Notes: generated by a model not told the origin, from the letters alone. 64,000 nucleotides of DNA from Gammaproteobacteria bacterium (GCA_030425685.1 JAUIAD010000002.1:62001-126000); one strand, 5' to 3'; numbered from the stretch's first letter, positions 42,780 through 53,255 are shown. Numbers and translations: made by a program.

Positions 42780-44654
42780 CTAATTTGTTTTGTTAACAAC
42801 TTTATTAAACGGGTTCCCATAAATATCAACGATATTTAACGTTAATGTCGTAGCTGATTGAAAAGCAGAACTAGGCACTCCATTTTCATCTGTACTAGTA
42901 ATTGAATTACCCGTCACACCATTAAAATAAGGACCCACCTCAGGCGCAGAATAATTGGGAATACCATAAATCAAAGGCATCTTTAAGCCAAAAGATTCCA
43001 TCACATCATAATCAACCCACATCGGCCCTGCATGCTCACCCGCTGTTTGCGTACCCGTAAAAGGTTTAAAAATAGGATGGTTAAAATCAATTTTATCTTT
43101 AGTCGCACTAACCACCTGCAAACCCGGATGCGTCGCATCACCTTCGGGACTAATGCCTGTTGCTGTTATGGGTGATGAAGTGATACATACTGGCTCTTCT
43201 TCCTCACCTGTTTGCTCATTGACAACCTTTTCACAAACCTGCCCTTCCAGTCGCTGCTGCTTTACCTCAGTCGTGCTAAAATAAAAAGTGGTGCTGGGAT
43301 CTTCTGCTGTGGTGCTTTTGAAATTTTGTTTTTTCAACGACTGAACTACCGCTAAGTTAGCAACATAAGGACCTCGGGTATGTGACATAAAGGAGTACCC
43401 ACCTTCTTTTTTACTCACAAAACGATTTGTTAAAATAGGACCGACATCCGGTGATGGCTTACCATCATCACGACGAAAATATACGCGGTCTAAAATACCT
43501 TCTGGAGGTGCCGCATTACAGCCAATCAAACGTAAACCAATCGGCGCTTGATTCAGACCATTGGCATATACCGTCGCCTGATTATTTTCAACTACCAATT
43601 GACAAGTGCGTAAATCAAAGCCTTCTTTTTTCGTCAGCAGCTCAGGATGCTCTGGCAGCGTGATATGACCAGCCGGTGGCTTTTCATTAATCTCAGGGAA
43701 CGGAGTAGCCAACTTCGGATTAATACGAGACGCCATTGCCTCCACAATGCTTAACGGCAAACCTTCAACACCCTCAGTCGGTGTTTTCTGCTCGTATAAA
43801 AACTCAGTATCTTCATTCAGTGAAACAGGTCCATACAAATTATGGGTGTTATTTAAATGCACGGTTGAGATAGGCACGACATAAAAAGGCATACCTTTAA
43901 CAGTGCTGTCTTCATAAACAGTGTAAGGAAAAAAAGCGACATGAAAATGCCCACCAATCGGATCATTGACAATGCCAATCGGTGTCACCTGCATAGGAGA
44001 AGAATAATCATATCCATTTAATTCACCACTATGAATTTTCACACGATAAAAAATCTTATTATCACTGGTTAGAATTGGTATTTGCGTCATCGTAGGCGCA
44101 ACCTGCACAATAGGTTGGGGAGTATCGAAGTTGCTCATGGTTATGCTAACAACAGCATTACTACCATCCGCATGAGCATGCATAATGTTACCATCACAAG
44201 GATCGCTAGAATGTTTATTTACATGACAGAACATCACACAAGCACGATGAGGACCACCACTTACAGGATGCGCTGAACTCGATGATTGATTCGGCGTTAT
44301 TTTCCAATAGGTATCCCAAGGAAAAGAATAACCCTGCTGAACACGAAAACTGCAGGGTGCATTATCAAGATAATATTCATACTTATCGCTAACTTGAAAG
44401 GTCGCATCAGTCTTACCCGAATCTTTGCCACTGGCATTGTAAGAACTGACGGTGGCTGTCGCGCTATGGACAATATCGCTTGCTTGTTCCGAATGACTAT
44501 AAGTACATATATCAGTACGTGGCGAACCTACTTGACGCATATTGACATGACTTCGCTGACCCAAAGAGTTATGGACGGTAATATAAAAATGCGCCTGACT
44601 AGGTAATATATAAGCCATGCTTGCTAAAAGGGTAATCGATGCTATGTACTTCAT
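42780..44654 (-). CDS. Large secreted protein of unknown function with predicted mature N-terminal His
   Basis: Unrecognised 624-aa exported protein. The signal peptide MKYIASITLLASMAYILPSQA would leave HFYITVHNSLGQRSH as mature N-terminus. Histidines recur in the first 240 residues (GGPHRACVMFCHVNKH, MHAHADGS, GGHFHVAFFP), and several Cys could form disulfides. The second half looks beta-rich, with Gly/Pro/Thr-rich loops. It is transcribed divergently from the RHS gene across 243 bases and may be co-regulated. An N-terminal His invites comparison with copper-dependent polysaccharide monooxygenases, but the length and overall pattern do not match a family I know. Confidence 0.75.
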   Translation of the reverse strand: MKYIASITLLASMAYILPSQAHFYITVHNSLGQRSHVNMRQVGSPRTDICTYSHSEQASDIVHSATATVSSYNASGKDSGKTDATFQVSDKYEYYLDNAPCSFRVQQGYSFPWDTYWKITPNQSSSSAHPVSGGPHRACVMFCHVNKHSSDPCDGNIMHAHADGSNAVVSITMSNFDTPQPIVQVAPTMTQIPILTSDNKIFYRVKIHSGELNGYDYSSPMQVTPIGIVNDPIGGHFHVAFFPYTVYEDSTVKGMPFYVVPISTVHLNNTHNLYGPVSLNEDTEFLYEQKTPTEGVEGLPLSIVEAMASRINPKLATPFPEINEKPPAGHITLPEHPELLTKKEGFDLRTCQLVVENNQATVYANGLNQAPIGLRLIGCNAAPPEGILDRVYFRRDDGKPSPDVGPILTNRFVSKKEGGYSFMSHTRGPYVANLAVVQSLKKQNFKSTTAEDPSTTFYFSTTEVKQQRLEGQVCEKVVNEQTGEEEEPVCITSSPITATGISPEGDATHPGLQVVSATKDKIDFNHPIFKPFTGTQTAGEHAGPMWVDYDVMESFGLKMPLIYGIPNYSAPEVGPYFNGVTGNSITSTDENGVPSSAFQSATTLTLNIVDIYGNPFNKVVNKTN

Positions 44655-44897
44655 TTAAACCTCTACCTTATTAATGACCTCCTATTTCGCTTCAACCAAT
44701 CCCTTATAACTGAACATATATTATCCGATAAAACCTTAAAATGAAATTAAGAAAATGGCATATTTGATCATATAATACGCATTAAATAACCGTATTTGGT
44801 AATTAATGCACACATTAGATAGTAATTTGACAATTATTCTACTAGTATTTTTTGAATGGGAAGGTAATAAGCACTACAACATATATCTGAGTAATTT

Positions 44898-47800
44898 ATG
44901 AAAGAAACGACAGTAAAGAACTTCCAAAAAGTTCGCAACACCCTTATATCAGCAATTATTATTTTATCTTGCAGCACCTGCATGGCCGTCAATGCTGACG
45001 AGAAACCAATGGTTTCAGGCGCTTTCAATATGCAGATTTCCGGGCTTAACGAAAATGTTAATCCGCAAACGGGCAGCCTAAGCTTAACGTTCCCAGCAGC
45101 AAAAATTCCCGGTAAAAATGGTTTAGACCTGGATTTATCCTTACATTACACGCAAACCAACCAGGACGATGTCTACGATATTGCGAAAGGATGGTCTTTT
45201 ACCTTTACTTATTACGACACAAAACAAAAACTACTGCATCTAGCCAATGGCGGCACCTACCAACCTGATAATACCAGCTATGCGGAGCAATCCGGGCTAA
45301 AATATTATAAGAAAAAGGATTTGCAATTTACCAGTTTAGACAATGAAGAGAACATACCCGGCACAGAGCGGCCTTATAAATACAAAGTGCATTATGTCTT
45401 AGATGGGCGTGATGAATACCTTGATAACAATGGGCGATTACTGGAAATAAGCAATGTGTTTGGCAACCATATAAAATTTTATTATAAAAATGAAAGCAGC
45501 AGCACACAAGCCAATCTAGAAAGCATTATTGACAGCTATGGTCAAACCATACAGATTGACAATAACAACCAAAGGATGATCGTCCATCTTCCAAAAAAGA
45601 GCGACTCGTTTACTTATATTAAGGGCAGCAATAAACTGCTAGAAATAAAAGACCCCCTACAACGACAAACACGCTTACGCTATCAATCAGATGGATTGAT
45701 CGATCAAATAAGCTATCCCACAGGTGCCTTAACAACATTTAGATACCAATCAATGCCCATTAAAACTTCACAAGGCACAACAGCTAGCATTCCCTATATC
45801 AATGAAATGATACAGTCACCAGGTACAGGACCATCGATGGTGACAAAATATAAATTCCTTGGCAGTAGCAAAAGCAATATAGAAAACTTTACCGGCTATC
45901 CAAAATACACCATGCAAGGTGAAGATAAACTTTTAGAAACAGGCAGCAATAGTGAAAACTATGAAGCAGAAATCATTCGAGGCAACCTAACAACAGTAAA
46001 CACCTACAATCATTTACATTTATTAATAAAATCAGAAATAAAAGATAAACTAAATGCTAACAATGATCGTACCACCACGTATCACTACCCCGATGAAGGC
46101 CAGCCCTACAATACATTAAAAGCAAACTATCAAACACCGCAAGAAGAAACCATCTCCTTTGGGCGCACGGGTCAACGCAGCATGACACGAAGCATGCACT
46201 ACAATGACTATGGACAGCCCGAAGAAGAAACCGATTTTAATGGCAATACCGCCATAACCTCCTATGAAAAATCTGGTGTCAACAACCCCCTACATATGGC
46301 CTTAAGCAAAACAATCACCACACCTGACCACAAAACGGAAAAAGAAGAAAATATTATTAATAGCGAACAAGGCCCCTACCAAGTGGCTAAACAATTGAAA
46401 TACTCAGGTGAAGCAGGCAATATGCAGCTAATCAACACCACCGATTTTGAGTATTACCAAAGCGGAAACTATAAAGGCGCCATCAAATCACAAAAAGTAA
46501 TTAACAACTATCATAACGAAAATACGGTCTCGCAACATGCTGTTGCCAGCATTGAAAACACCTATCACTACGGTGAAAATAGCAGTAATAACACACATGA
46601 AATAACAACCACCAATCAACTAGGCAACAGCACCACAGATAGCTTCGATGCGGTCAGCGGGCTGGAAGTTAGCAAAAAAGATGCCGAAGGCAATAAAGTA
46701 ACAATGCATTACGATGATCTTAACCGTCTTACCAAAGAACAATCCATCACCAAGAATGGCAGCACAACCACCATTAAAGAAGTAACCTACACACCAACCA
46801 GCAAAACCGTAGACTACCCGACAACAGGTTTACAAGAAAAAACCGTCTATGATGGCCTAGGTCGCGAAATTGCTGAATACAACAATAGCACTGACAACGG
46901 AGAAAGCCTGCGCGCCAACCAATTACACCCTATTAAAACAATATCCTATAATAATACAGGCAAAGCACACACAGTGACGGATGGCAACAGTCATACCTAT
47001 ACAAATGAATACGATTCCTTAGGCCGCTTACAACTGGTTATCAACCCCGATGGAAGCAAGCAACATTATCAATACAATGATATTAATAATACCCAATCAA
47101 GTTATCTGCAAGGCAGCGATGGCAAAAAATTATTTACCAAAACCACCAGTAAAAATATTGATGGCGCTGTTATTAATGAAGCAAACAGCTCAACAACAAG
47201 CAACAATTTATTTAACAGCAACAATACAACACAGGAAAAAAATATAACTTACGACGGCTTTGGAAAAATTCGCCAACAACAAACGGTAAACAGCCAACTA
47301 CAGCAAAGCATTGAATACACGCCATTTGGACAAGCAAAAACAGTCACCATGCAACAGCAAGCAGCCAATGATAATCAATTTATAGAGGCACACTATCAAT
47401 ATGATCCACTGGTAGGAAAAGTGACTCGAGAAACACTAAGCAATACCAATACCACAAAAGATAAAGTCTATAGCACCATCTATAATGCTGCGGGCTTAAT
47501 TACAGAGCAAAGTGACCCAGACAATAATACACAGCACTTTTACTACGACAAAGATGGCAATATTGAAAAGAAAATCGATTGGGCAAAGCATAACTTTTTA
47601 TATCAATATCAATTTATTGCTGGAAAAAATATGCTAACCAAGGCCGAGACAACGGATAATAACGACAAAGGAATTTATACAGAGTACGATAACCTAGGTC
47701 AGCCCACCAGCATCAGTTATTTAGACGCAAAAGGAAAAGTTGAAGAAAATAGCACTATTCACTATCAGTATTATCTTGATGGAAAAATAAAATCAACCAC

Positions 47801-49847
47801 CTACCCCGATCAACGGCAAGTTGAGCGCACTTATGACAACAATGGCAATCTGCAAAGCTTGACCTTAAAAAATCTAAACAATGACGAGATCATCAGCAAA
47901 ACGGATTACCACTATGACAGCATGAATCGCATAACCAAAGCGAGCTCAGCAAAAGCAACAGTCACCTACCATTATAATTCCATTGGCCAATTAGAGCGAC
48001 GCAAGGATTATAACGGCAGCAATAGCGATGAAGATGCATTAATCGGCACCACAGAATATAGTTACAACAGCCTAAATGCAGTATCATCAATCAATGTATT
48101 AAACAAGCAAGGCCAGCAAATTAGTTACAGCGAATATCAGTATTATGACAATGGCAATGTAAAAACCAAAACAGTAAGTCAACAGGGCAAAGAGCAAGAA
48201 AGCGAATTCACCTACGATATCGCCACTAATCATCTCAAACAAACAAAAATATACGCTGTAAACTCACTGGAAGACGAAAAGACATTAGAAAAACAGATCA
48301 ACTACACCCTAGATATTTCTGGCAATGTCTTAAATACTGAAATCATATCTGGAAATAATGATACACTAAAAAATGATAACCAAGAGGCTGCAAATAGCTA
48401 TAACGATCTTGATCAGCTAAAAAAATTTAACCACAGAGGTGGCTTTCAATATGATGAAAACGGCAATATGCTGAGTGATGATCAAGGTAATTCCTATGAA
48501 TACAACGCACAAAACCAACTAATCCGCTTTAGCGGTAGTAATTCAAATAGTGGTGAAGTGAGCACAACCACCTATCAATATTATGCTGATGGTACACGCG
48601 CCAGCAAAACATATGACAATGGCACTAAAATTTCATTTTATTATGATGACAATATCTTAATTGCTGAAAAAGATCAGACAGGTATATACGCCACCTATTT
48701 AATGGGACTAAAGCGGGAAGCTCGCACGGTTAACAATGTAACGAGCTTCTATGGCTATGACCGTCATGGAACCGTCATTGCTGCTTTATATACAAACCCA
48801 TCAGATAATCAATTTTTTGATTATGATGATTACGGACAATTAACACAACAAGTGGCAAAACAAGGTATTGAAAACGATCCTTTTAAATACTCAGGTGAAT
48901 ATCTTGATAGCGAAAGCGGACTTTACTATTTAAAGGCACGTTATTATAGCCCTCGCTTACAACACTTTATTAGCCGCGATAGTTATCCAACAATTAATCG
49001 CTACGCCTACTGTGGCGGCAACCCTATTATGCGTCTGGATCCGTCAGGTAATAACTTCTTTTCTGATTTCGCCACGTCATTAAAAAACAGCTTTACCCGT
49101 TTGTTTACGAAAGGTGGCATTATTGGCTTTGCAGTAAGCGCAGCCGTGTCGGCCGCTGTCGTTGTGTCCACCGTTGTCACCAGCGGCGCAGCTGCACCCG
49201 CTTGGTACTATATTTTAACGATTGGCGCAGCAAGTGGTGCCGCCTCATCTGCTATTAGCTATGGAGTGGAGACCGCTATTAATGAAGAAAAATTTGATAC
49301 CAATGCCTTCTTTACCAATATGGGCATTGGTGCTGCTGCTGGTGCCATTTCAGGCGGCCTAGGAACAGCGGTAACGAAAAAGCACGCTTACGCTCTTGCC
49401 AAAAAAGGAATACGTAATTTTAGATTTCGTGCTGAAATGCTAGGAGGCACTATCGGTGGAATAAGCTATTCAGCCACTAGCTCCGGTATAGAAATGGCGG
49501 TTAATAATTCCTTTAATGCCGCTCAATTTAGCGCCGATATTGTTTTTGGTGCCGCAATGGGTTTCACCTTTTCTGCCGTGGCCCACACTTTTGAAGCTGG
49601 CTTTATTTACTTTCTAAGAAAACGTTATATACGGCGCTATGAAGCCTATGGTGATGTGATGACGACTAGCGGCAAAGCATCATCACCTGAGTGGTCATTT
49701 GTTAGTGACAATCATTCACAGCTGAGAAGCAGATCCAACTCATTGGACAGCAATGCTTCTGATTTTAGCAGCCGCAATAGTTACGCATCTGATTTTGGTA
49801 GCGGTTACTTTAACTATGATAATGTGGCACAAGGAAGCTTTAGTTAG
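44898..49847 (+). CDS. Secreted RHS/YD-repeat protein with variable C-terminal domain
   Basis: 1649-aa protein. An N-terminal signal peptide (about residues 13-35, ending near MAVNADE) is followed by a domain with Asn/Asp/Tyr-rich beta strands. Many YD repeats follow (e.g. YDGLGREIAEYN, YDNNGNLQSLTL, YHYDSMNRITKA), which in this family form a hollow shell. The RHS core signature is at about residues 1340-1385 (LKARYYSPRLQHFISRD, NPIMRLDPSG). The 260 residues after LDPSG are different in style: Gly/Ala-rich hydrophobic helices, then a Ser-rich tail with repeated ASDF. This is the usual place of a toxin or effector domain, but I cannot identify it. No small immunity gene follows; the next gene, 39 bases on, is a glycosidase. 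Confidence 0.9.
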   Translation: MKETTVKNFQKVRNTLISAIIILSCSTCMAVNADEKPMVSGAFNMQISGLNENVNPQTGSLSLTFPAAKIPGKNGLDLDLSLHYTQTNQDDVYDIAKGWSFTFTYYDTKQKLLHLANGGTYQPDNTSYAEQSGLKYYKKKDLQFTSLDNEENIPGTERPYKYKVHYVLDGRDEYLDNNGRLLEISNVFGNHIKFYYKNESSSTQANLESIIDSYGQTIQIDNNNQRMIVHLPKKSDSFTYIKGSNKLLEIKDPLQRQTRLRYQSDGLIDQISYPTGALTTFRYQSMPIKTSQGTTASIPYINEMIQSPGTGPSMVTKYKFLGSSKSNIENFTGYPKYTMQGEDKLLETGSNSENYEAEIIRGNLTTVNTYNHLHLLIKSEIKDKLNANNDRTTTYHYPDEGQPYNTLKANYQTPQEETISFGRTGQRSMTRSMHYNDYGQPEEETDFNGNTAITSYEKSGVNNPLHMALSKTITTPDHKTEKEENIINSEQGPYQVAKQLKYSGEAGNMQLINTTDFEYYQSGNYKGAIKSQKVINNYHNENTVSQHAVASIENTYHYGENSSNNTHEITTTNQLGNSTTDSFDAVSGLEVSKKDAEGNKVTMHYDDLNRLTKEQSITKNGSTTTIKEVTYTPTSKTVDYPTTGLQEKTVYDGLGREIAEYNNSTDNGESLRANQLHPIKTISYNNTGKAHTVTDGNSHTYTNEYDSLGRLQLVINPDGSKQHYQYNDINNTQSSYLQGSDGKKLFTKTTSKNIDGAVINEANSSTTSNNLFNSNNTTQEKNITYDGFGKIRQQQTVNSQLQQSIEYTPFGQAKTVTMQQQAANDNQFIEAHYQYDPLVGKVTRETLSNTNTTKDKVYSTIYNAAGLITEQSDPDNNTQHFYYDKDGNIEKKIDWAKHNFLYQYQFIAGKNMLTKAETTDNNDKGIYTEYDNLGQPTSISYLDAKGKVEENSTIHYQYYLDGKIKSTTYPDQRQVERTYDNNGNLQSLTLKNLNNDEIISKTDYHYDSMNRITKASSAKATVTYHYNSIGQLERRKDYNGSNSDEDALIGTTEYSYNSLNAVSSINVLNKQGQQISYSEYQYYDNGNVKTKTVSQQGKEQESEFTYDIATNHLKQTKIYAVNSLEDEKTLEKQINYTLDISGNVLNTEIISGNNDTLKNDNQEAANSYNDLDQLKKFNHRGGFQYDENGNMLSDDQGNSYEYNAQNQLIRFSGSNSNSGEVSTTTYQYYADGTRASKTYDNGTKISFYYDDNILIAEKDQTGIYATYLMGLKREARTVNNVTSFYGYDRHGTVIAALYTNPSDNQFFDYDDYGQLTQQVAKQGIENDPFKYSGEYLDSESGLYYLKARYYSPRLQHFISRDSYPTINRYAYCGGNPIMRLDPSGNNFFSDFATSLKNSFTRLFTKGGIIGFAVSAAVSAAVVVSTVVTSGAAAPAWYYILTIGAASGAASSAISYGVETAINEEKFDTNAFFTNMGIGAAAGAISGGLGTAVTKKHAYALAKKGIRNFRFRAEMLGGTIGGISYSATSSGIEMAVNNSFNAAQFSADIVFGAAMGFTFSAVAHTFEAGFIYFLRKRYIRRYEAYGDVMTTSGKASSPEWSFVSDNHSQLRSRSNSLDSNASDFSSRNSYASDFGSGYFNYDNVAQGSFS

Positions 49848-49886
49848 TAGAGTGATATAATATATAACATACAAGAATAAGTAATA

Positions 49887-51458
49887 ATGGAATTTTTAAT
49901 TTACCTATTATCTTTAGTCTTTTTTCTACCATCAGCTGAGCATTTGGATAAATTGCACAGTCAATATGGAAATTTTTACGATAGCGCTGGACGCACAGTG
50001 ATATTACATGGGGTTAATGAAGTTAACCGTTTAAAGCCTTACTATCCTGGTGCAGACAGCAATGGTTTTGATGAAAGAAATATTGAATTTCTCGAGCATC
50101 ATGGCTTCAATGTCATACGCTTAGGCGTATTTTGGCAAGGCATTGAGCCATCACCCCCTAAAAATGGGGTAGCCACTTATGACGATAACTATCTAAAAAA
50201 AGTAAAGCAAACTATTGATCTCTTAGCCAAACATCATATTTATACAATGATAGATTTCCACGAAGATGCCTTTTCAAACAAACATGGCGGTTTTGGATCA
50301 CCATCTTGGGCAGCGCTTGGTAGAGGACCTTGGAGCAACACAATAAACGTAGGTTTCCCAGAAAATTTATTTGGCGGCGCCTATATTCAAAAAAAATATG
50401 TTGTCAAAACGCTTGATAAAGACTTTGACCATTTTTGGCAAAATGACAAGTCTTTGCAGGATAACTATGTCTTAATGGTAGGTCATGTCGTTAAATATTT
50501 CCAACATTCAGAAAGCGTTATTGGATATGACTTAATGAACGAACCCTCTGTTGGCTCTGACTGGAATAATTGCATGAATATAAGCCCTGATGGAAGAATA
50601 AATATAGACGGTGCTTGCAAGAACTTTGATGTTAATATTCTCACGCCTTTTTATAAAAACATAATGACCCATATTCATGATATTAATCCATCAACAATTA
50701 CATTCTATGAACCATCAGGTTTATTTGGCTTAGCTGTTCCTACTGCAATTGCCGATCTGCAAATAAAAGATGGAAAAAATTTAGGCTTTAGTTTTCATAA
50801 CTACTATTCACCCAATTTTGATCTCGCCTTAAATGCTGCACAACAACAAAAAGACACTAACAACAGCGCACTATTAATGTCAGAGTTTGGCGCCTCATCG
50901 GTTAAGCCTGAGCAAATATCAACATTACTAGACAAAGCAGACCAAAAACAAATATCTTGGATGGTGTGGACCTATTCAAATAACCCGGCCTATAAGTTTT
51001 CTGCTTGGCCATCTGGATTACCCGATGACCCTAGCAAACAAGGAATTGTCTATGATCCCAAGAAGTTTGTTAGTCAACAGTGTAAAGATTATCAGACTTA
51101 TGACTCCAAATGTAATGTCGTCAACTGGAATGAGCTTGATGCTCTCGATAGACCATATCCGCAATACATTGCTGGTCATAACATAGAGTTTCACTTTGAT
51201 GAAACAAAAGATCAATTTACATTAACATATACTGCACCAAAAAAGACTAGCCATACTGAGAATAAAAACGCCCAGATTACACAAATTTATTTACCAGTTT
51301 CTAAATTTAAAAACAGCTATATAATTAAAACGCAAGGTGCTACACGCATACCTTCTCCCAAGGGATCAAGGAGCATATTAAAATTTAAGAATGATACTGC
51401 AGATCATATGATCACTATTACCATCACCACTAAAAAAAATTCAAACACTCAGCTATAA
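49887..51458 (+). CDS. Secreted GH5 glycosidase, endoglycoceramidase-like
   Basis: Exported glycoside hydrolase family 5 enzyme (523 aa) with a signal peptide at residues about 1-17. TIM-barrel motifs: RTVILHGVNEVNRLK, GFNVIRLGVFWQGIEP, TMIDFHEDAF, acid/base Glu219 in YDLMNEPSVG, SFHNYYSP, and nucleophile Glu333 in LLMSEFGAS. The wording of the 'HEDAFS..GG.GSPSWA' loop and the C-terminal beta domain (about 430-520) match endoglycoceramidases, which release the glycan from glycosphingolipids. Such lipids are eukaryotic, so a host membrane is the likely target. It lies 39 bases after the RHS gene and is probably co-transcribed. A beta-glucanase of the same family is the main alternative. Confidence 0.83.
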   Translation: MEFLIYLLSLVFFLPSAEHLDKLHSQYGNFYDSAGRTVILHGVNEVNRLKPYYPGADSNGFDERNIEFLEHHGFNVIRLGVFWQGIEPSPPKNGVATYDDNYLKKVKQTIDLLAKHHIYTMIDFHEDAFSNKHGGFGSPSWAALGRGPWSNTINVGFPENLFGGAYIQKKYVVKTLDKDFDHFWQNDKSLQDNYVLMVGHVVKYFQHSESVIGYDLMNEPSVGSDWNNCMNISPDGRINIDGACKNFDVNILTPFYKNIMTHIHDINPSTITFYEPSGLFGLAVPTAIADLQIKDGKNLGFSFHNYYSPNFDLALNAAQQQKDTNNSALLMSEFGASSVKPEQISTLLDKADQKQISWMVWTYSNNPAYKFSAWPSGLPDDPSKQGIVYDPKKFVSQQCKDYQTYDSKCNVVNWNELDALDRPYPQYIAGHNIEFHFDETKDQFTLTYTAPKKTSHTENKNAQITQIYLPVSKFKNSYIIKTQGATRIPSPKGSRSILKFKNDTADHMITITITTKKNSNTQL

Positions 51459-51647
51459 AAAAGATTATCTGATTCAAAAATAGAGGAGTGCAGCTTCGAT
51501 ACAAAGCAAAACTGCAAATTCTAAAGTCAATTAAGCAGCGATCTAGAATAGATTTTAGCTATGATACTGATAGTTAAAATTAATTGTACACATTGCCTCA
51601 CTGCGATTAATGTAACTGGTGGCTTTATCTAATAAAAGGAAATAACA

Positions 51648-52106
51648 ATGAAAAAATTTATACAAACCACCGCGATACTTTCGGGTTTGCTTGTCATAAT
51701 ACCTTTCAGCTTAGCTGCAAACTTTAATGACGCATTGTCGACAGCACAAGAGACTGCCTCTATTAACCCGCAGACACCGAAAAACGCCGGTGGCAATGCC
51801 TCTTTTCATTATGATAAACAGACGCATTTATTGCAGTTTACTATTCACTACCATAACCTAAGCGGCTCAGCGACAATGTCACATTTCCATTTGGGCGCCA
51901 CCCATACTGCTGGCCCGGTATTGCAGACTATTTGCGGCAGCAACAGCTTAATAGGACCATGTCCTAAAGGCTCAACTGGCACCCTTGGTGGTTCTTGGCG
52001 TATCCCCGCTAATCAACAAGCAGCCTTTAAAACACAGCAAGTGTATATTAATATTCATACAGACTTAAATCCTAAAGGCGAGGTACGCGGGCAAGTAACA
52101 CCGTAG
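51648..52106 (+). CDS. Secreted CHRD-domain protein
   Basis: 152-aa protein with a signal peptide (MKKFIQTTAILSGLLVIIPFSLAA) and a single CHRD domain: GNASFHYDKQTHLLQFTIHY, MSHFHLGATHTAGPV, and the end VYINIHTDLNPKGEVRGQV, whose 'N.HT....GEhRGQ' is diagnostic. CHRD domains are beta-sandwiches shared with animal chordin; the bacterial role is unknown, possibly metal or ligand binding in the envelope. AAAGGAA precedes the ATG. It lies behind the glycosidase with a 189-base gap in which I see no other gene. Confidence 0.9.
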   Translation: MKKFIQTTAILSGLLVIIPFSLAANFNDALSTAQETASINPQTPKNAGGNASFHYDKQTHLLQFTIHYHNLSGSATMSHFHLGATHTAGPVLQTICGSNSLIGPCPKGSTGTLGGSWRIPANQQAAFKTQQVYINIHTDLNPKGEVRGQVTP

Positions 52107-52203
52107 GCTTAGCAAGTAGGTTTGGGTGGCTTACACAGTTACCAAAGGTAATCCACCCTGCTATAGTAGCATTCTTATTAAATTGATCTAGAGGTTGCCA
52201 CGC

Positions 52204-53094
52204 ATGAACATTAAAGAACTCTATTATTTAGTGGCCGTTGCAGAAACTGAACACTTTGGCAATGCCGCTAAAAAATGTTTTGTCAGCCAACCTACCCTTA
52301 GCGTACAATTAAGAAAACTAGAAGATGAACTTAATGTTCAGCTTTTTGAAAGAAATAATAAACAAGTACTGATCACACCAGCTGGCAGACTACTGGTTGA
52401 ACAGTCAAAAAAAATTCTCTCTGAAATAAAAATAATGAAAGAGATGGCGCAAAATATCTCAAACCCATTTTCAGGGACATTGCGTATTGGCATTATTCCC
52501 ACGCTTGGCCCCTATTTACTTCCTTGCATTTTGCAGAAAATAAAAAACAAATTCCCCCAGCTAGAAATTTTTATTACTGAAAAGAAAACGGAGACCATCG
52601 TACAGGAGCTGCTATCAGGAAAATTAGATACCATTATTTTAGCACTACCCTCTGAAGGTCACGGCATTGAAACGCAATTATTGTTTGAAGAACCTTTTCA
52701 CCTTGCGCTGCCGACACAACATACTTTAGCTGCTAAAAAATCGATTACTTTGGACGATTTAAAAAATGAAACATTACTGCTTTTAGAAGAAGGCCACTGT
52801 TTAAGAGATCAAGCCTTAGCCGTTTGTCCGTCGACAAAAACCATCGATAAAAATGATTTTAGCGCGACCAGTTTAGAAACCCTGCGCCACCTTGTCGCCA
52901 TTAATGCTGGAATTACTTTACTACCAGGGCTGTCATTAAAAGCGGCTCAACAAGACAACAACATTATGATTAAAGCCTTCAAAAACCCATCACCCTCACG
53001 AAAAATAGGCATGCAATGGCGCGAATCAAGCCCACAAAAATGTTGCTATCAAGCCATTGCTTCTTTAATAGAGCAAGAAATTCAATTTAATTAA
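52204..53094 (+). CDS. oxyR: Hydrogen peroxide sensor-regulator OxyR
   Basis: LysR-type activator of antioxidant genes. The ATG at 52204 (MNIKELYYLVAVAETEHF) gives a 296-aa protein. The helix-turn-helix is SQPTLSVQLRKLEDELNVQL. With this start the redox cysteines fall exactly at Cys199 and Cys208 (EEGHCLRDQALAVC), as in E. coli, so disulfide switching is probably intact. No ahpC, katG or recG is next to it; the following gene is unrelated. The C-terminal dimer region NAGITLLPGLSLKAA is conserved. Confidence 0.94.
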   Translation: MNIKELYYLVAVAETEHFGNAAKKCFVSQPTLSVQLRKLEDELNVQLFERNNKQVLITPAGRLLVEQSKKILSEIKIMKEMAQNISNPFSGTLRIGIIPTLGPYLLPCILQKIKNKFPQLEIFITEKKTETIVQELLSGKLDTIILALPSEGHGIETQLLFEEPFHLALPTQHTLAAKKSITLDDLKNETLLLLEEGHCLRDQALAVCPSTKTIDKNDFSATSLETLRHLVAINAGITLLPGLSLKAAQQDNNIMIKAFKNPSPSRKIGMQWRESSPQKCCYQAIASLIEQEIQFN

Positions 53095-53255
53095 CAAAAA
53101 CAATACCATTAAATCGCCGCGTTCGCCGCTTCACTGCGACCGCCGCGTACCAAACGGTCAGGCTTGATGCCATCAAAAACTCACCCCTCACCACACCAAT
53201 AATAGCTTCCACCTATCACCCTAACAGAAACAATCAATTTTTAACCAATTAAAAA

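Noticed and set aside
42780-44654. Classic AA10 lytic polysaccharide monooxygenase
   Set aside because: Only the predicted N-terminal His fits; the protein is three times too long and the usual sequence blocks are absent, so it is kept as an unknown with a question.
44898-49847. Tc-type insecticidal toxin subunit
   Set aside because: RHS repeats are shared with TcC proteins, but there is no TcB-type SpvB domain and no TcA/TcB gene beside it.
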